From: Oscillospiraceae bacterium
GTDB lineage: Bacteria > Bacillota > Clostridia > Oscillospirales > CAG-272
Direction of reading: 5' to 3'
DNA length: 35,953 nucleotides
NCBI GenBank assembly: GCA_015065215.1
Contig: SVQT01000021.1
Span: forward strand, 1 to 35,953
Shown: one piece after another, positions 16,984 to 25,176 of the stretch
How the letters are laid out: every line of letters starts with the position of its first letter
Position numbering within the stretch: the stretch's first letter is position 1
The notes under the pieces: model-generated
What the model was told of the DNA's origin: nothing
The model's database searches: none
The model's input: the letters and a program-made list of their open reading frames with translations, nothing else
Made by a program: the position numbers and the translations under genes

Positions 16984-19900
16984 TCAACTGCGCTTCCACC
17001 AGTAACCGCTATAAGTCGTTTTCAGGTAGGTTGCCGCAGTGGCAGTATTTTCCAGATCGGTGGCGGGCAGCGCCGTACCGGAGGTGGCGGCGGAATCACC
17101 TGTATACCACCAACCATCGTTTTCGACAAAGCTCACGTTAGTCAGTGCCGTGCAACCGTAGAAGGCATTCGTGCCGATCTTGGTCAAGTTCGCCGGAAAT
17201 TCGATTGTGGTCAAGCCCGTGCAACCTTGGAAGGCGCATGTGCCGATCTCAGTCAAGCTCGCGGGGAACTCGATGGCGGTCAAGCCCGTACAGCCGTAGA
17301 AGGCATTGTTACCAATCTTTATTACACCGGCGGGAAGGGTAATGCTGGTAATACCCGCATATTCATTATGACCACTGTTATCAAAAAACCGGTCGGGAAT
17401 GACGGTACCAGCATTGATGATCAGAGTCGTCAAAGATGTGGGCACGGTTTCCACGCCTGCCAGCTCATAGCTATCGAACAACCAGCTGAACTGCTCAATC
17501 ACATTATTCGAATCCTGACCGCTCACGGTGGGGATGGGCATGGTCAGGCTTTGCAGCTGATTGCATCCACCAAAAACACCTTGGTCAAGGGAGGTTACGC
17601 TGGCAGGGATCACCAGCTCGGTCAGCGCACCGCAGCCTGCAAAGGCACTGTCACCAATGGTGGTCAATCGGGAGCCGGTAGCAAAGGTCACCGTTTCAAG
17701 CGCTGCACATTCCTTGAAAGCGCCACCGCTGATGGTCACTACGCTTGCGGGAATGGTGATCTCGGTCAAGGCGGCACCCCCGAAAGCGTAATAGTCGATC
17801 TTCAAAAGTCCCTCGGGCAGATCAATGGCGGTCAGAGCCGTGCAACGCTCAAAAGTAAACATGTTAATGACCTGAAGCCCCGCAGGCAGTTCAATCTCAG
17901 AAAGATTGCTACAGCCCGCAAATGCCTGTCCCCCGATCTCGGTAACAGTGGTAGGAATGTTGATGGTGGTCAGCGCACTGCAACCGTTAAAGGCGCGTAT
18001 ACCGATCCGCTGCAGCCCTTGGGGCAGCGTCACGGTGGTCAGAGCATCAAAGCCGTAAAAGGGACCGGCGTAGGTGTAATCGGGGATCTCAGTCGTGCCC
18101 ACGATATGAACTGTAGTCAAGGTGTCCGGCACCTCGCAAAGGATCTCACCGCTCGGTCCCATGCCATCCACCTCAAACAGATATTGCAAGCCGTCCCAAC
18201 CTTCCATGCCTGCCACGCCAAGATTGAAGGTAACCTTCAGCACGGGCGTTGTCAGGCTGACAACATTGTTACAGCCCATAAGAGCGCCGCGACCGATGGT
18301 GTGTACGCTTGTGGGAATGACCACGTTGGTGAGACCGTCAAAGCCTGCAAGCGCCCAGTTACCCAGCACGGTCAGCCCTGCGGGAATGGCAGGGGGATTG
18401 TCGGTAATATCCACACCGTTAATATATAGCGTGTTACTGATCCGTACGGGATTGCTATCATGGACTGCGCCAAAGCCGATGGCAAGCCAATCGGCAAAGG
18501 CGCCGGTGTATTCCACGCGCTCCAGCGCATCGCAGTCGGCAAACGCCGTGCCACCCACCGTCCGCAAGCTTGCGGGCAGCACGATCTTTTCCAGCCCGGT
18601 ACAGCCTGAGAAGGCACTGGCACCGATCTCGGTCAAGGTCTCGGGCAGATGTACGCCGATGATACCGTCAAGATCCTTAAAGGCATCGCCACTCAGCTTT
18701 GCCACGGGGCAACCCTCGATATAGGCAGGAATGATGAGATTGGAAATATCGCTCTTCAATCCGGTCAGCGTCACCTTACCACCGGAAATGGTATAGTAGA
18801 AATCGGTGGGTTCCGCTTCCTCTGCCCATTTGGCAAAGACCGACACAGACGCTGCGGGCACGGTGGTGATCTGGGTACCGTCGGCAGTGAACCAGCCTGC
18901 AAAGGTGAAGCCCTGCCGCACAGGGGTGGGCAGTGCCTGTCCCAGCAGCAGCTGCTCGCTGCTTGCCACACCGCTGTTGTTGAAGGTCACGGTGGATGCC
19001 GTGGTGGAGAAGGTGACTTCTATCGTTTCCTGGGCGTTGCCGTTCTGGTAGGTTGCCACCAGGCGGTATTCGGTGCCCGAGGTGAGACCGGTTACCGCGG
19101 TATCGGTCACGGCAAGATCGCGTACCTTGTTCTCACCCTGGTACAGGGCAAGAGAAAGCAGCGTCTTATTGGTAACTGCCTCATCCCACAGCAGCGAGAA
19201 GCTGACATCGTAGGGACTGGGCTGCACCTCATGAAAGAGCACCACGTATTTGGTATAGACTGCCTGCGAGGTCAGAACATGGTGGGTAATACCCGCGCCG
19301 TCCATGGCATCGTATATGGCGATCACCGCGTATTGATAGAGCGTATTGGTGGTAAGGCCGTCAAAGGTCACGGTCTGCGTGCCCAATGCCAGCTCCTTAG
19401 TAGCGACCACACTGTCACCGTCATAGAGCACGGCGTAAAGCTTGCTCTCGCTCATGCCAAGCAACCCCTTTGCATCGGTCACGGTGGCAGAGAACGCGAG
19501 CGAGTGATAGTCAATCGTCTCGCCAGAGAAGGCGGCGGTCGGCTGCTGTTCAATGTAAACGGCAATATCGACCGTTTTATCGCCAGCCATGCGAACATCC
19601 TTGATCTTTTCGCCGTCTACATATTTGATCGCGTCAATGGTGTAGGAGGTAATACCCTCGGCATTCTCGGGGATCTGTACCTTAAGGATCAGGTTCTCCA
19701 GATCCGAGCCGTACTCGAACATGTAAGAGGTGTACGTTTTGCCGTTGAGGGTAAAGGACAGGATCTCAAAGCTATCCGGGTTGTCTACATGTACGGTAAT
19801 GTAGACGTATTCCCCTGCCTTGGCGTAATAGAGAGCGACATCGCTGCCGGTCACCGCAAACACATCCTTGACCGCGTCGCCGATCGGCTTTTTACCGTTC

Positions 19901-20250
19901 GGGAAGGGCTTTGCCTGATCCACGGGTCCGCGCCCCGCCTGATCACCATTCACATTTCCGGGGGCGTTGTAATCCGCGACAGCATCCGCAAAAGAAAGCG
20001 TGTTGATCGGTATTTCGTTGGATACCGTCATACCGGTATAAACCGGCACCTGCTTACCAAGCAACACAACCAACAAAATGGCCGTGGTGGCAATGAGCGC
20101 CAGTGCCGCCGCCATGGAGGTAATGGAAATGATCCATTTTCTGCGGTTATGGCTTCGCATCAAGGCAATGCGCTTTTGGGTATTCTTTTCCACAATACCG
20201 TCATCCATCCGCGATAGGATCTCCAAGCGCCGTTTTTGCTTATCATTCAT
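16984..20250 (-). CDS. Anti-sigma-like membrane protein with Fn3-like and BspA-type leucine-rich-repeat ectodomain
   Basis: A 1088-residue single-pass protein. Residues 1-38 are a charged cytoplasmic segment (RRLEILSRMDDGIVEKNTQKR) of the kind found in anti-sigma tails partnered with ECF factors. Residues 39-65 are one membrane helix. Outside follow a beta-rich region (about 120-235), two Fn3-like modules (about 235-415), a Listeria-Bacteroides repeat (about 420-475, 'GFTFAGWFTADG...VFAKW') and about 20 LRR_5/BspA-type units (about 485-1040, pattern 'ITLPAGVIKIGNNAFYGCTGL'). The tail ends in WWKRS without LPXTG. Its ATG overlaps the sigma-factor stop by eight bases. I infer a membrane receptor that holds the sigma factor and senses a surface or extracellular ligand. 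A plain surface LRR adhesin is the alternative. Confidence 0.85.
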   Translation of the reverse strand: MNDKQKRRLEILSRMDDGIVEKNTQKRIALMRSHNRRKWIISITSMAAALALIATTAILLVVLLGKQVPVYTGMTVSNEIPINTLSFADAVADYNAPGNVNGDQAGRGPVDQAKPFPNGKKPIGDAVKDVFAVTGSDVALYYAKAGEYVYITVHVDNPDSFEILSFTLNGKTYTSYMFEYGSDLENLILKVQIPENAEGITSYTIDAIKYVDGEKIKDVRMAGDKTVDIAVYIEQQPTAAFSGETIDYHSLAFSATVTDAKGLLGMSESKLYAVLYDGDSVVATKELALGTQTVTFDGLTTNTLYQYAVIAIYDAMDGAGITHHVLTSQAVYTKYVVLFHEVQPSPYDVSFSLLWDEAVTNKTLLSLALYQGENKVRDLAVTDTAVTGLTSGTEYRLVATYQNGNAQETIEVTFSTTASTVTFNNSGVASSEQLLLGQALPTPVRQGFTFAGWFTADGTQITTVPAASVSVFAKWAEEAEPTDFYYTISGGKVTLTGLKSDISNLIIPAYIEGCPVAKLSGDAFKDLDGIIGVHLPETLTEIGASAFSGCTGLEKIVLPASLRTVGGTAFADCDALERVEYTGAFADWLAIGFGAVHDSNPVRISNTLYINGVDITDNPPAIPAGLTVLGNWALAGFDGLTNVVIPTSVHTIGRGALMGCNNVVSLTTPVLKVTFNLGVAGMEGWDGLQYLFEVDGMGPSGEILCEVPDTLTTVHIVGTTEIPDYTYAGPFYGFDALTTVTLPQGLQRIGIRAFNGCSALTTINIPTTVTEIGGQAFAGCSNLSEIELPAGLQVINMFTFERCTALTAIDLPEGLLKIDYYAFGGAALTEITIPASVVTISGGAFKECAALETVTFATGSRLTTIGDSAFAGCGALTELVIPASVTSLDQGVFGGCNQLQSLTMPIPTVSGQDSNNVIEQFSWLFDSYELAGVETVPTSLTTLIINAGTVIPDRFFDNSGHNEYAGITSITLPAGVIKIGNNAFYGCTGLTAIEFPASLTEIGTCAFQGCTGLTTIEFPANLTKIGTNAFYGCTALTNVSFVENDGWWYTGDSAATSGTALPATDLENTATAATYLKTTYSGYWWKRS

Positions 20251-20848
20251 ACGATATGCCCTCCCTCTCCAAATGCTCCCTCAAGCCATTCCGCATATCG
20301 CTTAGAGTGCGGAAGACCGTGGGCTCGCTGATCTTGAGCATTTTGGCAATGCTGGCGATCTTATCGGCGTAATAGTAGCGACAAACAAAGATAAACTGCT
20401 CCCGTTCAGACAAAGAGTGCAAATAGGTGTTCAGGGCGCGCGCAAGCTCCCTCACCTCGATCTCCTCTTCAACCGACAGATCATTGGCAATACAATCCTC
20501 CAGCTCGTCCAACGACACCATCAGCTCGGAAGGCACACGCTTTGCTGCCGATTTGGCGCGGAACTTGTCCACCGCCGCATTGCGCATGATACGGGTCAGA
20601 AAGGCTTGAAAGACAGTGGGGCGCTTGGGTGGAATCGAATTCCACGTGTTCAGATATGTATCGTTGAGGCATTCCTCACAATCCATATTGTCGTAGACGA
20701 TGTTATACGCCACCGTAAACAGGTATTTCCCGTATTTACGGTCTGTCTCCTCGATCGCCTTCTCGTTTCGATCCCAATAGAGATCAATAATTGTCTCGTC
20801 CGGCAAATACTCCTTTTGGGGTGACCGAACCGCGTTGTCCTGCTTCAT
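20243..20848 (-). CDS. RNA polymerase sigma factor, ECF-like sigma-70 family
   Basis: A 201-residue sigma factor. Region 2 is recognisable around 'YLFTVAYNIVYDNMDCEECLNDTYLNTWNSIPP' and 'FLTRIMRNAAVDKFRAK', and region 4 around 'LSEREQFIFVCRYYYADKIASIAKMLKISEPTVFRTLSDMR', a helix-turn-helix. Upstream ATGs exist, but the one at 20848 has GGAG six bases before it, while the ATG at 20854 would touch the GGAG. A TATAAT lies at 20890-20885 without a clear -35 box. The next gene overlaps it and carries an anti-sigma-like tail, the usual arrangement of a sigma/anti-sigma pair. Confidence 0.92.
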   Translation of the reverse strand: MKQDNAVRSPQKEYLPDETIIDLYWDRNEKAIEETDRKYGKYLFTVAYNIVYDNMDCEECLNDTYLNTWNSIPPKRPTVFQAFLTRIMRNAAVDKFRAKSAAKRVPSELMVSLDELEDCIANDLSVEEEIEVRELARALNTYLHSLSEREQFIFVCRYYYADKIASIAKMLKISEPTVFRTLSDMRNGLREHLEREGISYE

Positions 20849-20959
20849 ATGCATCTCCTTTCGTGCGAGGAAATATCTCCCTCTATTATACATGACGAAA
20901 AATGCATCAAAATCTATCACGATTCTTCAAAAAATTTCAAAAAATTATTTTTATTTATG

Positions 20960-21778
20960 TTAGTACTGCTCCAGCAAACGGCGGCGGTAGGCGGCAGGGG
21001 TCTGGCCGGTGGCCTCGCGGAACACCTTATTGAAATGTGACTGTGAGCAAAAGCCTGTCTCCATCGCGATTTCCAGCATTGACTTTTCCCCCGCGGCAAT
21101 CAGCCGTTTGGCGCGGCGCACCCGCTTATCGGTTACATAGGCAAAGGGGGTGACACCAACCTCCCGCAAAAAAACGCTGTGCAAATAATTGGGGGAAACA
21201 TGCAGGGCGGCGGCCACCGTTTTCAGCGAACAATCCTCGGCATAATGCTCATTGAAATATTCATAAGCGTCGGCGGCGATCCGATGGATCGGCGTTTTGG
21301 CCGCTACGTCTCCGCTCCCCTGCCACAAGCGCTGTAAACGGTACAGAATATCCAACAAAATCCCGTTACTGCGAATGCCATTTGGCACCGCCCTCTCAGG
21401 GGCAGCGCCGATCAGCACGCTGCATAGCTTGGTAAACAGCGCCATCAGCTCCTCAACAATGCCTTCATCCTTAATATAAAGACAATCCGGCGCGGCGGCA
21501 AGCAGCGCGTCGATCTCGCTATCCTTTCGCGGCTGAATACGGATATAGCTGCACCGCACCGGGAAATCACTATAGCGCGTCTGCCCCGGCTTGGCGCAAA
21601 GCAGCATCCCCCGTCGCGCAGGGTAGGTACCATCACCCACGTGACTGACGCCCCCCTCTCGGTGGAATAGCTCCAGCTCAAAGTTCACCACCCGCCGTCC
21701 CGCGCTTTTCACCTTGTTCCCACGCAAAACGCTACTGTCAAACACACCGCATTGCAGCTCTTCTCTCGGCAAAAACAT
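20960..21778 (-). CDS. AraC-family transcriptional regulator
   Basis: A 272-residue regulator with an N-terminal cupin-like sensor half (about 1-130) and a C-terminal double helix-turn-helix: 'CSLKTVAAALHVSPNYLHSVFLREVG' and 'SMLEIAMETGFCSQSHFNKVFREATGQTPAAYRR'. The ATG at 21778 is preferred because GGAGG lies eight bases upstream; the frame is open 11 codons further, but without a ribosome site. It is divergent from the glycosidase/sugar-acid cluster starting at 21916 and so is the likely regulator of that cluster. Confidence 0.93.
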   Translation of the reverse strand: MFLPREELQCGVFDSSVLRGNKVKSAGRRVVNFELELFHREGGVSHVGDGTYPARRGMLLCAKPGQTRYSDFPVRCSYIRIQPRKDSEIDALLAAAPDCLYIKDEGIVEELMALFTKLCSVLIGAAPERAVPNGIRSNGILLDILYRLQRLWQGSGDVAAKTPIHRIAADAYEYFNEHYAEDCSLKTVAAALHVSPNYLHSVFLREVGVTPFAYVTDKRVRRAKRLIAAGEKSMLEIAMETGFCSQSHFNKVFREATGQTPAAYRRRLLEQY

Positions 21779-21805
21779 CTTCTGCGCCTCCAAATCGTAA
21801 GATTG

Positions 21806-21867
21806 TGACAAAAATAAAGTAGGATATGACTACAAAAGGCTTTAAATCAATGATATAATGACAAAAA
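21806..21867. promoter_or_regulatory. Divergent control region with TGACAAAAA direct repeats
   Basis: The gap between the araC-type gene and the glycosidase has two identical TGACAAAAA words (21806-21814 and 21859-21867), 53 bases or five helical turns apart, and a related TGACTACAAAA at 21827. TATAAT at 21854-21859 is the likely -10 box of the plus-strand operon; no good -35 box is visible, as is common for AraC-activated promoters. Confidence 0.45.
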
Positions 21868-21915
21868 GATCAATCTCATTATACCGTGCGAAATGCGATT
21901 TGTAAAGGAGTTTTT

Positions 21916-23343
21916 ATGGAAAGATTGCAGTTTGTTGAAAAGCTCCCGGTAGCAGGGGCAAAGGATATTCGCTTCTCCCGTATCGGCATCGGCTTTGAGA
22001 AGCTGGACCGAGATGTGTTCGATCCGGAAAAGGCCTATGACAAGGTGGCGCGCATCGGCGTAAAGAAGATCCGCGTTCAGTCCGGCTGGGCGCGCACCGA
22101 AAAAAGCGAGGGCGTTTACGATTTCGCGTGGCTTGACAAGATCGTGGATAATCTGATCTACCGCGGCCTGGAGCCCTGGATCTGCCTGTGCTACGGCAAT
22201 CCCATCTACACGGATCTCGCCAAGCCGGTGTTCGGCGCGGTGGGGTGCCCTCCCATTGCCACCGAGCGCGAAATGAATGCCTGGCTTGCCTACGTGAGGG
22301 CCACCGTCGCCCATTTCAAGGATCGTGTCTCGATCTTTGAGATCTGGAACGAGCCGGATCTCAATTACTCCTGGCGTCACGCAGAAAACGAGGAGGTCGA
22401 CCACCTGCGCAACGCCGACGAGTACGGCGAGTTTGCCTTAAAAACCGCCATGGCAATCAAGGCAGCGGATGCCGGCGCCAAGGCCATGGGATTTGCCCTT
22501 GGCCGCGCGGACGATCTGGAATATGTCAACCGTGCCCTCTCCACCGGCCTTTACAACTATCTGGATCTGATTTCCTTTCATTGCTACAGCCCCAGTGAGT
22601 TGACCCGACGCAATCGTGCCCACAAGCTCCGCGTGCTGATTGACAGCTACAATCCCAAGATCGGCCTTGTACAGGGCGAGACCGGGGCGCAGTCCCGCAG
22701 TGACGGCAATGGCGCCATGAAGGGCTTTGCCTGGACCCCCGAAAAGCAAGTGAAGGCGCTTTTGCGCGGCCTTGTGATGGATATGGCCGAAGGCGTGGAG
22801 TTCACCTCTTATTTTTCAACGATGGACATGATCGAAGCGCTCCGCGGTCGCCTTGCAGACAAGGCCTCCTATATGGACTTCGGCTACTTTGGCGTGATCG
22901 GCGCCCAGTTTGATGAGAACGGACGCGCCAGCGGTGAATACAAAGAAAAGCCTGCCTACTACGCCCTGCAAACGCTGGCCTCGCTGATGCGGGGAGATTG
23001 CGAGCCCTGCCGCCTGCCCTGGCGCTTTGAAGCGCTGCCCTCCCGCCGTGTGAACGGCACCGATTGCACCGACAGCACCGTACAGGTGGAAACCTTCACG
23101 CTGGATAACGGTGGCAAGGCACTGATCTACTGGAACGCAGTCGATCTGCTGACCGCAACCTATGAGGGCACCGTTTCCTTGCAAATCTTCGGCGTGCAGG
23201 CAAGCAGTATTCGCCTGTTGGATCTGAAGGACGGTAGCGTCTACACCCTGCCCGACACCATGGTGGAGGATATGGGCAAGGGCGGCGTACGGCTGCGCAA
23301 TTTACCCCTGACCGATTGCCCCTTGGCAATCCTCTTTGACTGA
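21916..23343 (+). CDS. Clan A (TIM-barrel) glycoside hydrolase, GH39-like
   Basis: A 475-residue retaining glycosidase with no signal peptide. The acid/base glutamate is Glu146 in FEIWNEPDLN at the end of strand 4. The likely nucleophile is Glu255 in LVQGETGAQS. Conserved barrel pieces include 'IGVKKIRVQSGWARTE' and 'YLDLISFHCYSP'. A small beta-sandwich follows from about residue 385. The start is set by AAAGGAG before the ATG at 21916; the frame is open to 21886. It begins a plus-strand cluster divergent from the AraC regulator. The GH39-like assignment is by overall look only; other clan A families cannot be excluded and the substrate is unknown. Confidence 0.8.
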   Translation: MERLQFVEKLPVAGAKDIRFSRIGIGFEKLDRDVFDPEKAYDKVARIGVKKIRVQSGWARTEKSEGVYDFAWLDKIVDNLIYRGLEPWICLCYGNPIYTDLAKPVFGAVGCPPIATEREMNAWLAYVRATVAHFKDRVSIFEIWNEPDLNYSWRHAENEEVDHLRNADEYGEFALKTAMAIKAADAGAKAMGFALGRADDLEYVNRALSTGLYNYLDLISFHCYSPSELTRRNRAHKLRVLIDSYNPKIGLVQGETGAQSRSDGNGAMKGFAWTPEKQVKALLRGLVMDMAEGVEFTSYFSTMDMIEALRGRLADKASYMDFGYFGVIGAQFDENGRASGEYKEKPAYYALQTLASLMRGDCEPCRLPWRFEALPSRRVNGTDCTDSTVQVETFTLDNGGKALIYWNAVDLLTATYEGTVSLQIFGVQASSIRLLDLKDGSVYTLPDTMVEDMGKGGVRLRNLPLTDCPLAILFD

Positions 23344-23358
23344 AAGGAGTGTAACACG

Positions 23359-24042
23359 ATGAAGATCACTTGGCTGGGACAGGCAGGTCTGCTGTTTGAA
23401 AAAAACGGCAAAACGGTTATGATTGACCCCTATCTCTCGAATTCGGTGATTAAAGTCAATCCCCTCAACTGGCGCCGTGTACCGGTGGAGGAAAAATTCT
23501 TTGACATCACCCCCGACGTGATGATCTTTACCCACGATCATCTGGATCACTACGACCCCGAGACCGCGCCCCGCTTTTTCGCCAAAACCGATAAGCAGAT
23601 GCTGGTGCTTTGCCCCGCCTCGGTCTGGCAAAAAGCGCGCACACACGGGGGCGGTCACAACTACGTACAGTTTGACCGCTTCACCGAATGGACCGCATAC
23701 GGTATGCGTTTTTCCGCCGTTCACGCCGAGCACAGCGACCCCTTTGCCATCGGTGTGATCATCGAAGATCTGGACGACAGCAAAAAATATTACATCACCG
23801 GCGACACGCTGTATAACAAAAAGATATTCGCTGATCTGCCGGATGACATTGACGTGATCTTCCTGCCCGTAAACGGCGTTGGCAACAATATGAACGAGGT
23901 GGATGCCGTGCGCTTCTTCAGGGCGAGCGGTGCCAAGGTTGCGGTCCCCTTGCACGTGGGCATGTTTGATGAAAAAACGCCCGATATTTTTGATGCCGAG
24001 CCCCGCGTGCTGCCCGAGCTTTACAAAGAAATCAAAGTGTGA
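23359..24042 (+). CDS. Metallo-beta-lactamase-fold hydrolase (UlaG-like)
   Basis: A 227-residue metal hydrolase. The start 'MKITWLGQAGLLFEKNGKTV' and the metal motif HDHLDH (FTHDHLDHYD) are typical of the UlaG/UPF0173 type, and a second ligand is likely in 'ITGDTLYN'. UlaG itself is an L-ascorbate-6-phosphate lactonase, so a sugar lactonase role is possible here. It lies 15 bases after the glycosidase with AAAGGAG upstream, so it is in the same operon. The substrate is inference from context. Confidence 0.88.
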   Translation: MKITWLGQAGLLFEKNGKTVMIDPYLSNSVIKVNPLNWRRVPVEEKFFDITPDVMIFTHDHLDHYDPETAPRFFAKTDKQMLVLCPASVWQKARTHGGGHNYVQFDRFTEWTAYGMRFSAVHAEHSDPFAIGVIIEDLDDSKKYYITGDTLYNKKIFADLPDDIDVIFLPVNGVGNNMNEVDAVRFFRASGAKVAVPLHVGMFDEKTPDIFDAEPRVLPELYKEIKV

Positions 24043-24052
24043 GGTAATGAAA

Positions 24053-24877
24053 ATGAAAAAATTTGAAGTAAAAGATCACGCCCCCAGCCTCCTGCCCGAC
24101 GGGTACGATTTTGAGCTGGTCTGGTCGGATGAGTTTGACGGCGACACCCTGGATACGAGCAAATGGGATTACCGCCTTTGCATGATGGGCAAGCGCCACC
24201 CCGCCTGGACCGATAAGGGCGTAAAAATTGAGAACGGGTGTGCCGTTTTCAGCATTTTTGAGGAAAACGGCGAGATCGTCTCCTCCCAGCTGCAAACAGG
24301 CTACAACTTTATGGATCAGCCCGTTACCAAAACCATGTTCGGCACGTGGGATCATCTCCAGTGGCCCATCGGCAAGCTCCACGAGAATAAGTACACCCAC
24401 AAGTACGGCTACTACGAGTGCTACTGCAAGCTCCAGCAGCTGCCCGGCTGGTGGTCGGCCTTTTGGATCCAGTCCCCCATCATCGGCGCTTCCCTCGACC
24501 CGAAGCTCACCGGCTCCGAGGTGGACGTGATGGAATCCTTCAAGCCCGGCGAGGTCAAGCCCCACAACGTATTTACGGGCGGCTACGGCCTGGATATGCA
24601 ACGCCGCCAGACAGGCGGCATGATGGTGGATGAGACCAAATTCCATCATTTCGGCGTGCTGTGGCTCCCCGACAAGTACGTATTCTACGTAGACGGCGTA
24701 GAGGACGGTGAGATCACCGAAAACGTTTCCGCCATTGAGGAATTCATCCTTATTTCCACCGAGGTCAGAGGCTACCGTAAGGAGGATCATCTCCCCACCG
24801 CCGAAGCGAGAGCCACCGCAAAAACAGGAGATGTGTTCCTGGTGGACCACGTGCGTGTGTTTGACATAAAAAAATAA
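24053..24877 (+). CDS. Glycoside hydrolase family 16 protein
   Basis: A 274-residue jelly-roll enzyme. The GH16 catalytic motif E-x-D-x-x-E is present as Glu156, Asp158 and Glu161 (GSEVDVMESF), preceded by 'YYECYCKLQQLPGWWSAFWIQ'. GH16 enzymes cleave beta-1,3/1,4 glucans or galactans such as agarose, carrageenan and laminarin. Unlike most members, this one has no signal peptide: the protein begins almost directly with the domain ('YDFELVWSDEFDG'). ATGs at 24047 and 24053 follow GAGG; 24053 has the better spacing. It begins ten bases after the MBL gene. Confidence 0.88.
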   Translation: MKKFEVKDHAPSLLPDGYDFELVWSDEFDGDTLDTSKWDYRLCMMGKRHPAWTDKGVKIENGCAVFSIFEENGEIVSSQLQTGYNFMDQPVTKTMFGTWDHLQWPIGKLHENKYTHKYGYYECYCKLQQLPGWWSAFWIQSPIIGASLDPKLTGSEVDVMESFKPGEVKPHNVFTGGYGLDMQRRQTGGMMVDETKFHHFGVLWLPDKYVFYVDGVEDGEITENVSAIEEFILISTEVRGYRKEDHLPTAEARATAKTGDVFLVDHVRVFDIKK

Positions 24878-24882
24878 ACTTG

Positions 24883-25157
24883 CAAAAGTTTTAGTCAAGT
24901 TTTTCCAAAAACTTGCGGGTGTGGGCAGAGCCCACACAGCAGCGTTTTCTTTTTGATAGCTTTTTCTTTTGCGCTTCTTCCGTCAAAAGAAAAAGCGAGT
25001 TAGGACTTCAGATATACCTCGCGGCTACAAGATCCCTGCCCGCTTTTTTCTTTGATTGTGCAAGGCACAAAGAAAAAAGCTAACAAAAAGAAATGCCGTA
25101 TATGGGGCTCTGCCCCAATCCCCGCCAACTTTTGAAAAAGTTGGATCAAAACTTTAC
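24883..25157. mobile_element. MITE-like element with about 50-bp terminal inverted repeats
   Basis: The gap after GH16 is bounded by imperfect inverted repeats, about 24883-24936 and 25101-25157. Both contain the words AAAGTTTT, AAGTTTTT/AACTTTTT and GGGCAGAGCCC. Inside are two further 13-bp hairpins: GCTTTTTCTTTTG/CAAAAGAAAAAGC (24959-25000 region) and GCTTTTTTCTTTG/CAAAGAAAAAAGC (25043-25081 region). No protein is encoded. Nested palindromes of this kind are typical of miniature inverted-repeat elements or dispersed intergenic repeats. It interrupts an apparent operon. Confidence 0.75.
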
Positions 25158-25176
25158 ATCATTTTAGGAGCAAAAT

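Noticed and set aside
16981-20217. Two long plus-strand ORFs (about 480 and 520 codons) opposite the LRR gene
   Set aside because: Translations are low-complexity antisense products of the repeats with no domain logic. The minus frame has a clear signal, domains and overlap with the sigma gene.
24883-25157. Riboswitch between GH16 and the dehydratase
   Set aside because: The terminal inverted repeats and nested A/T-rich palindromes fit a MITE-like repeat better; no known aptamer core seen.
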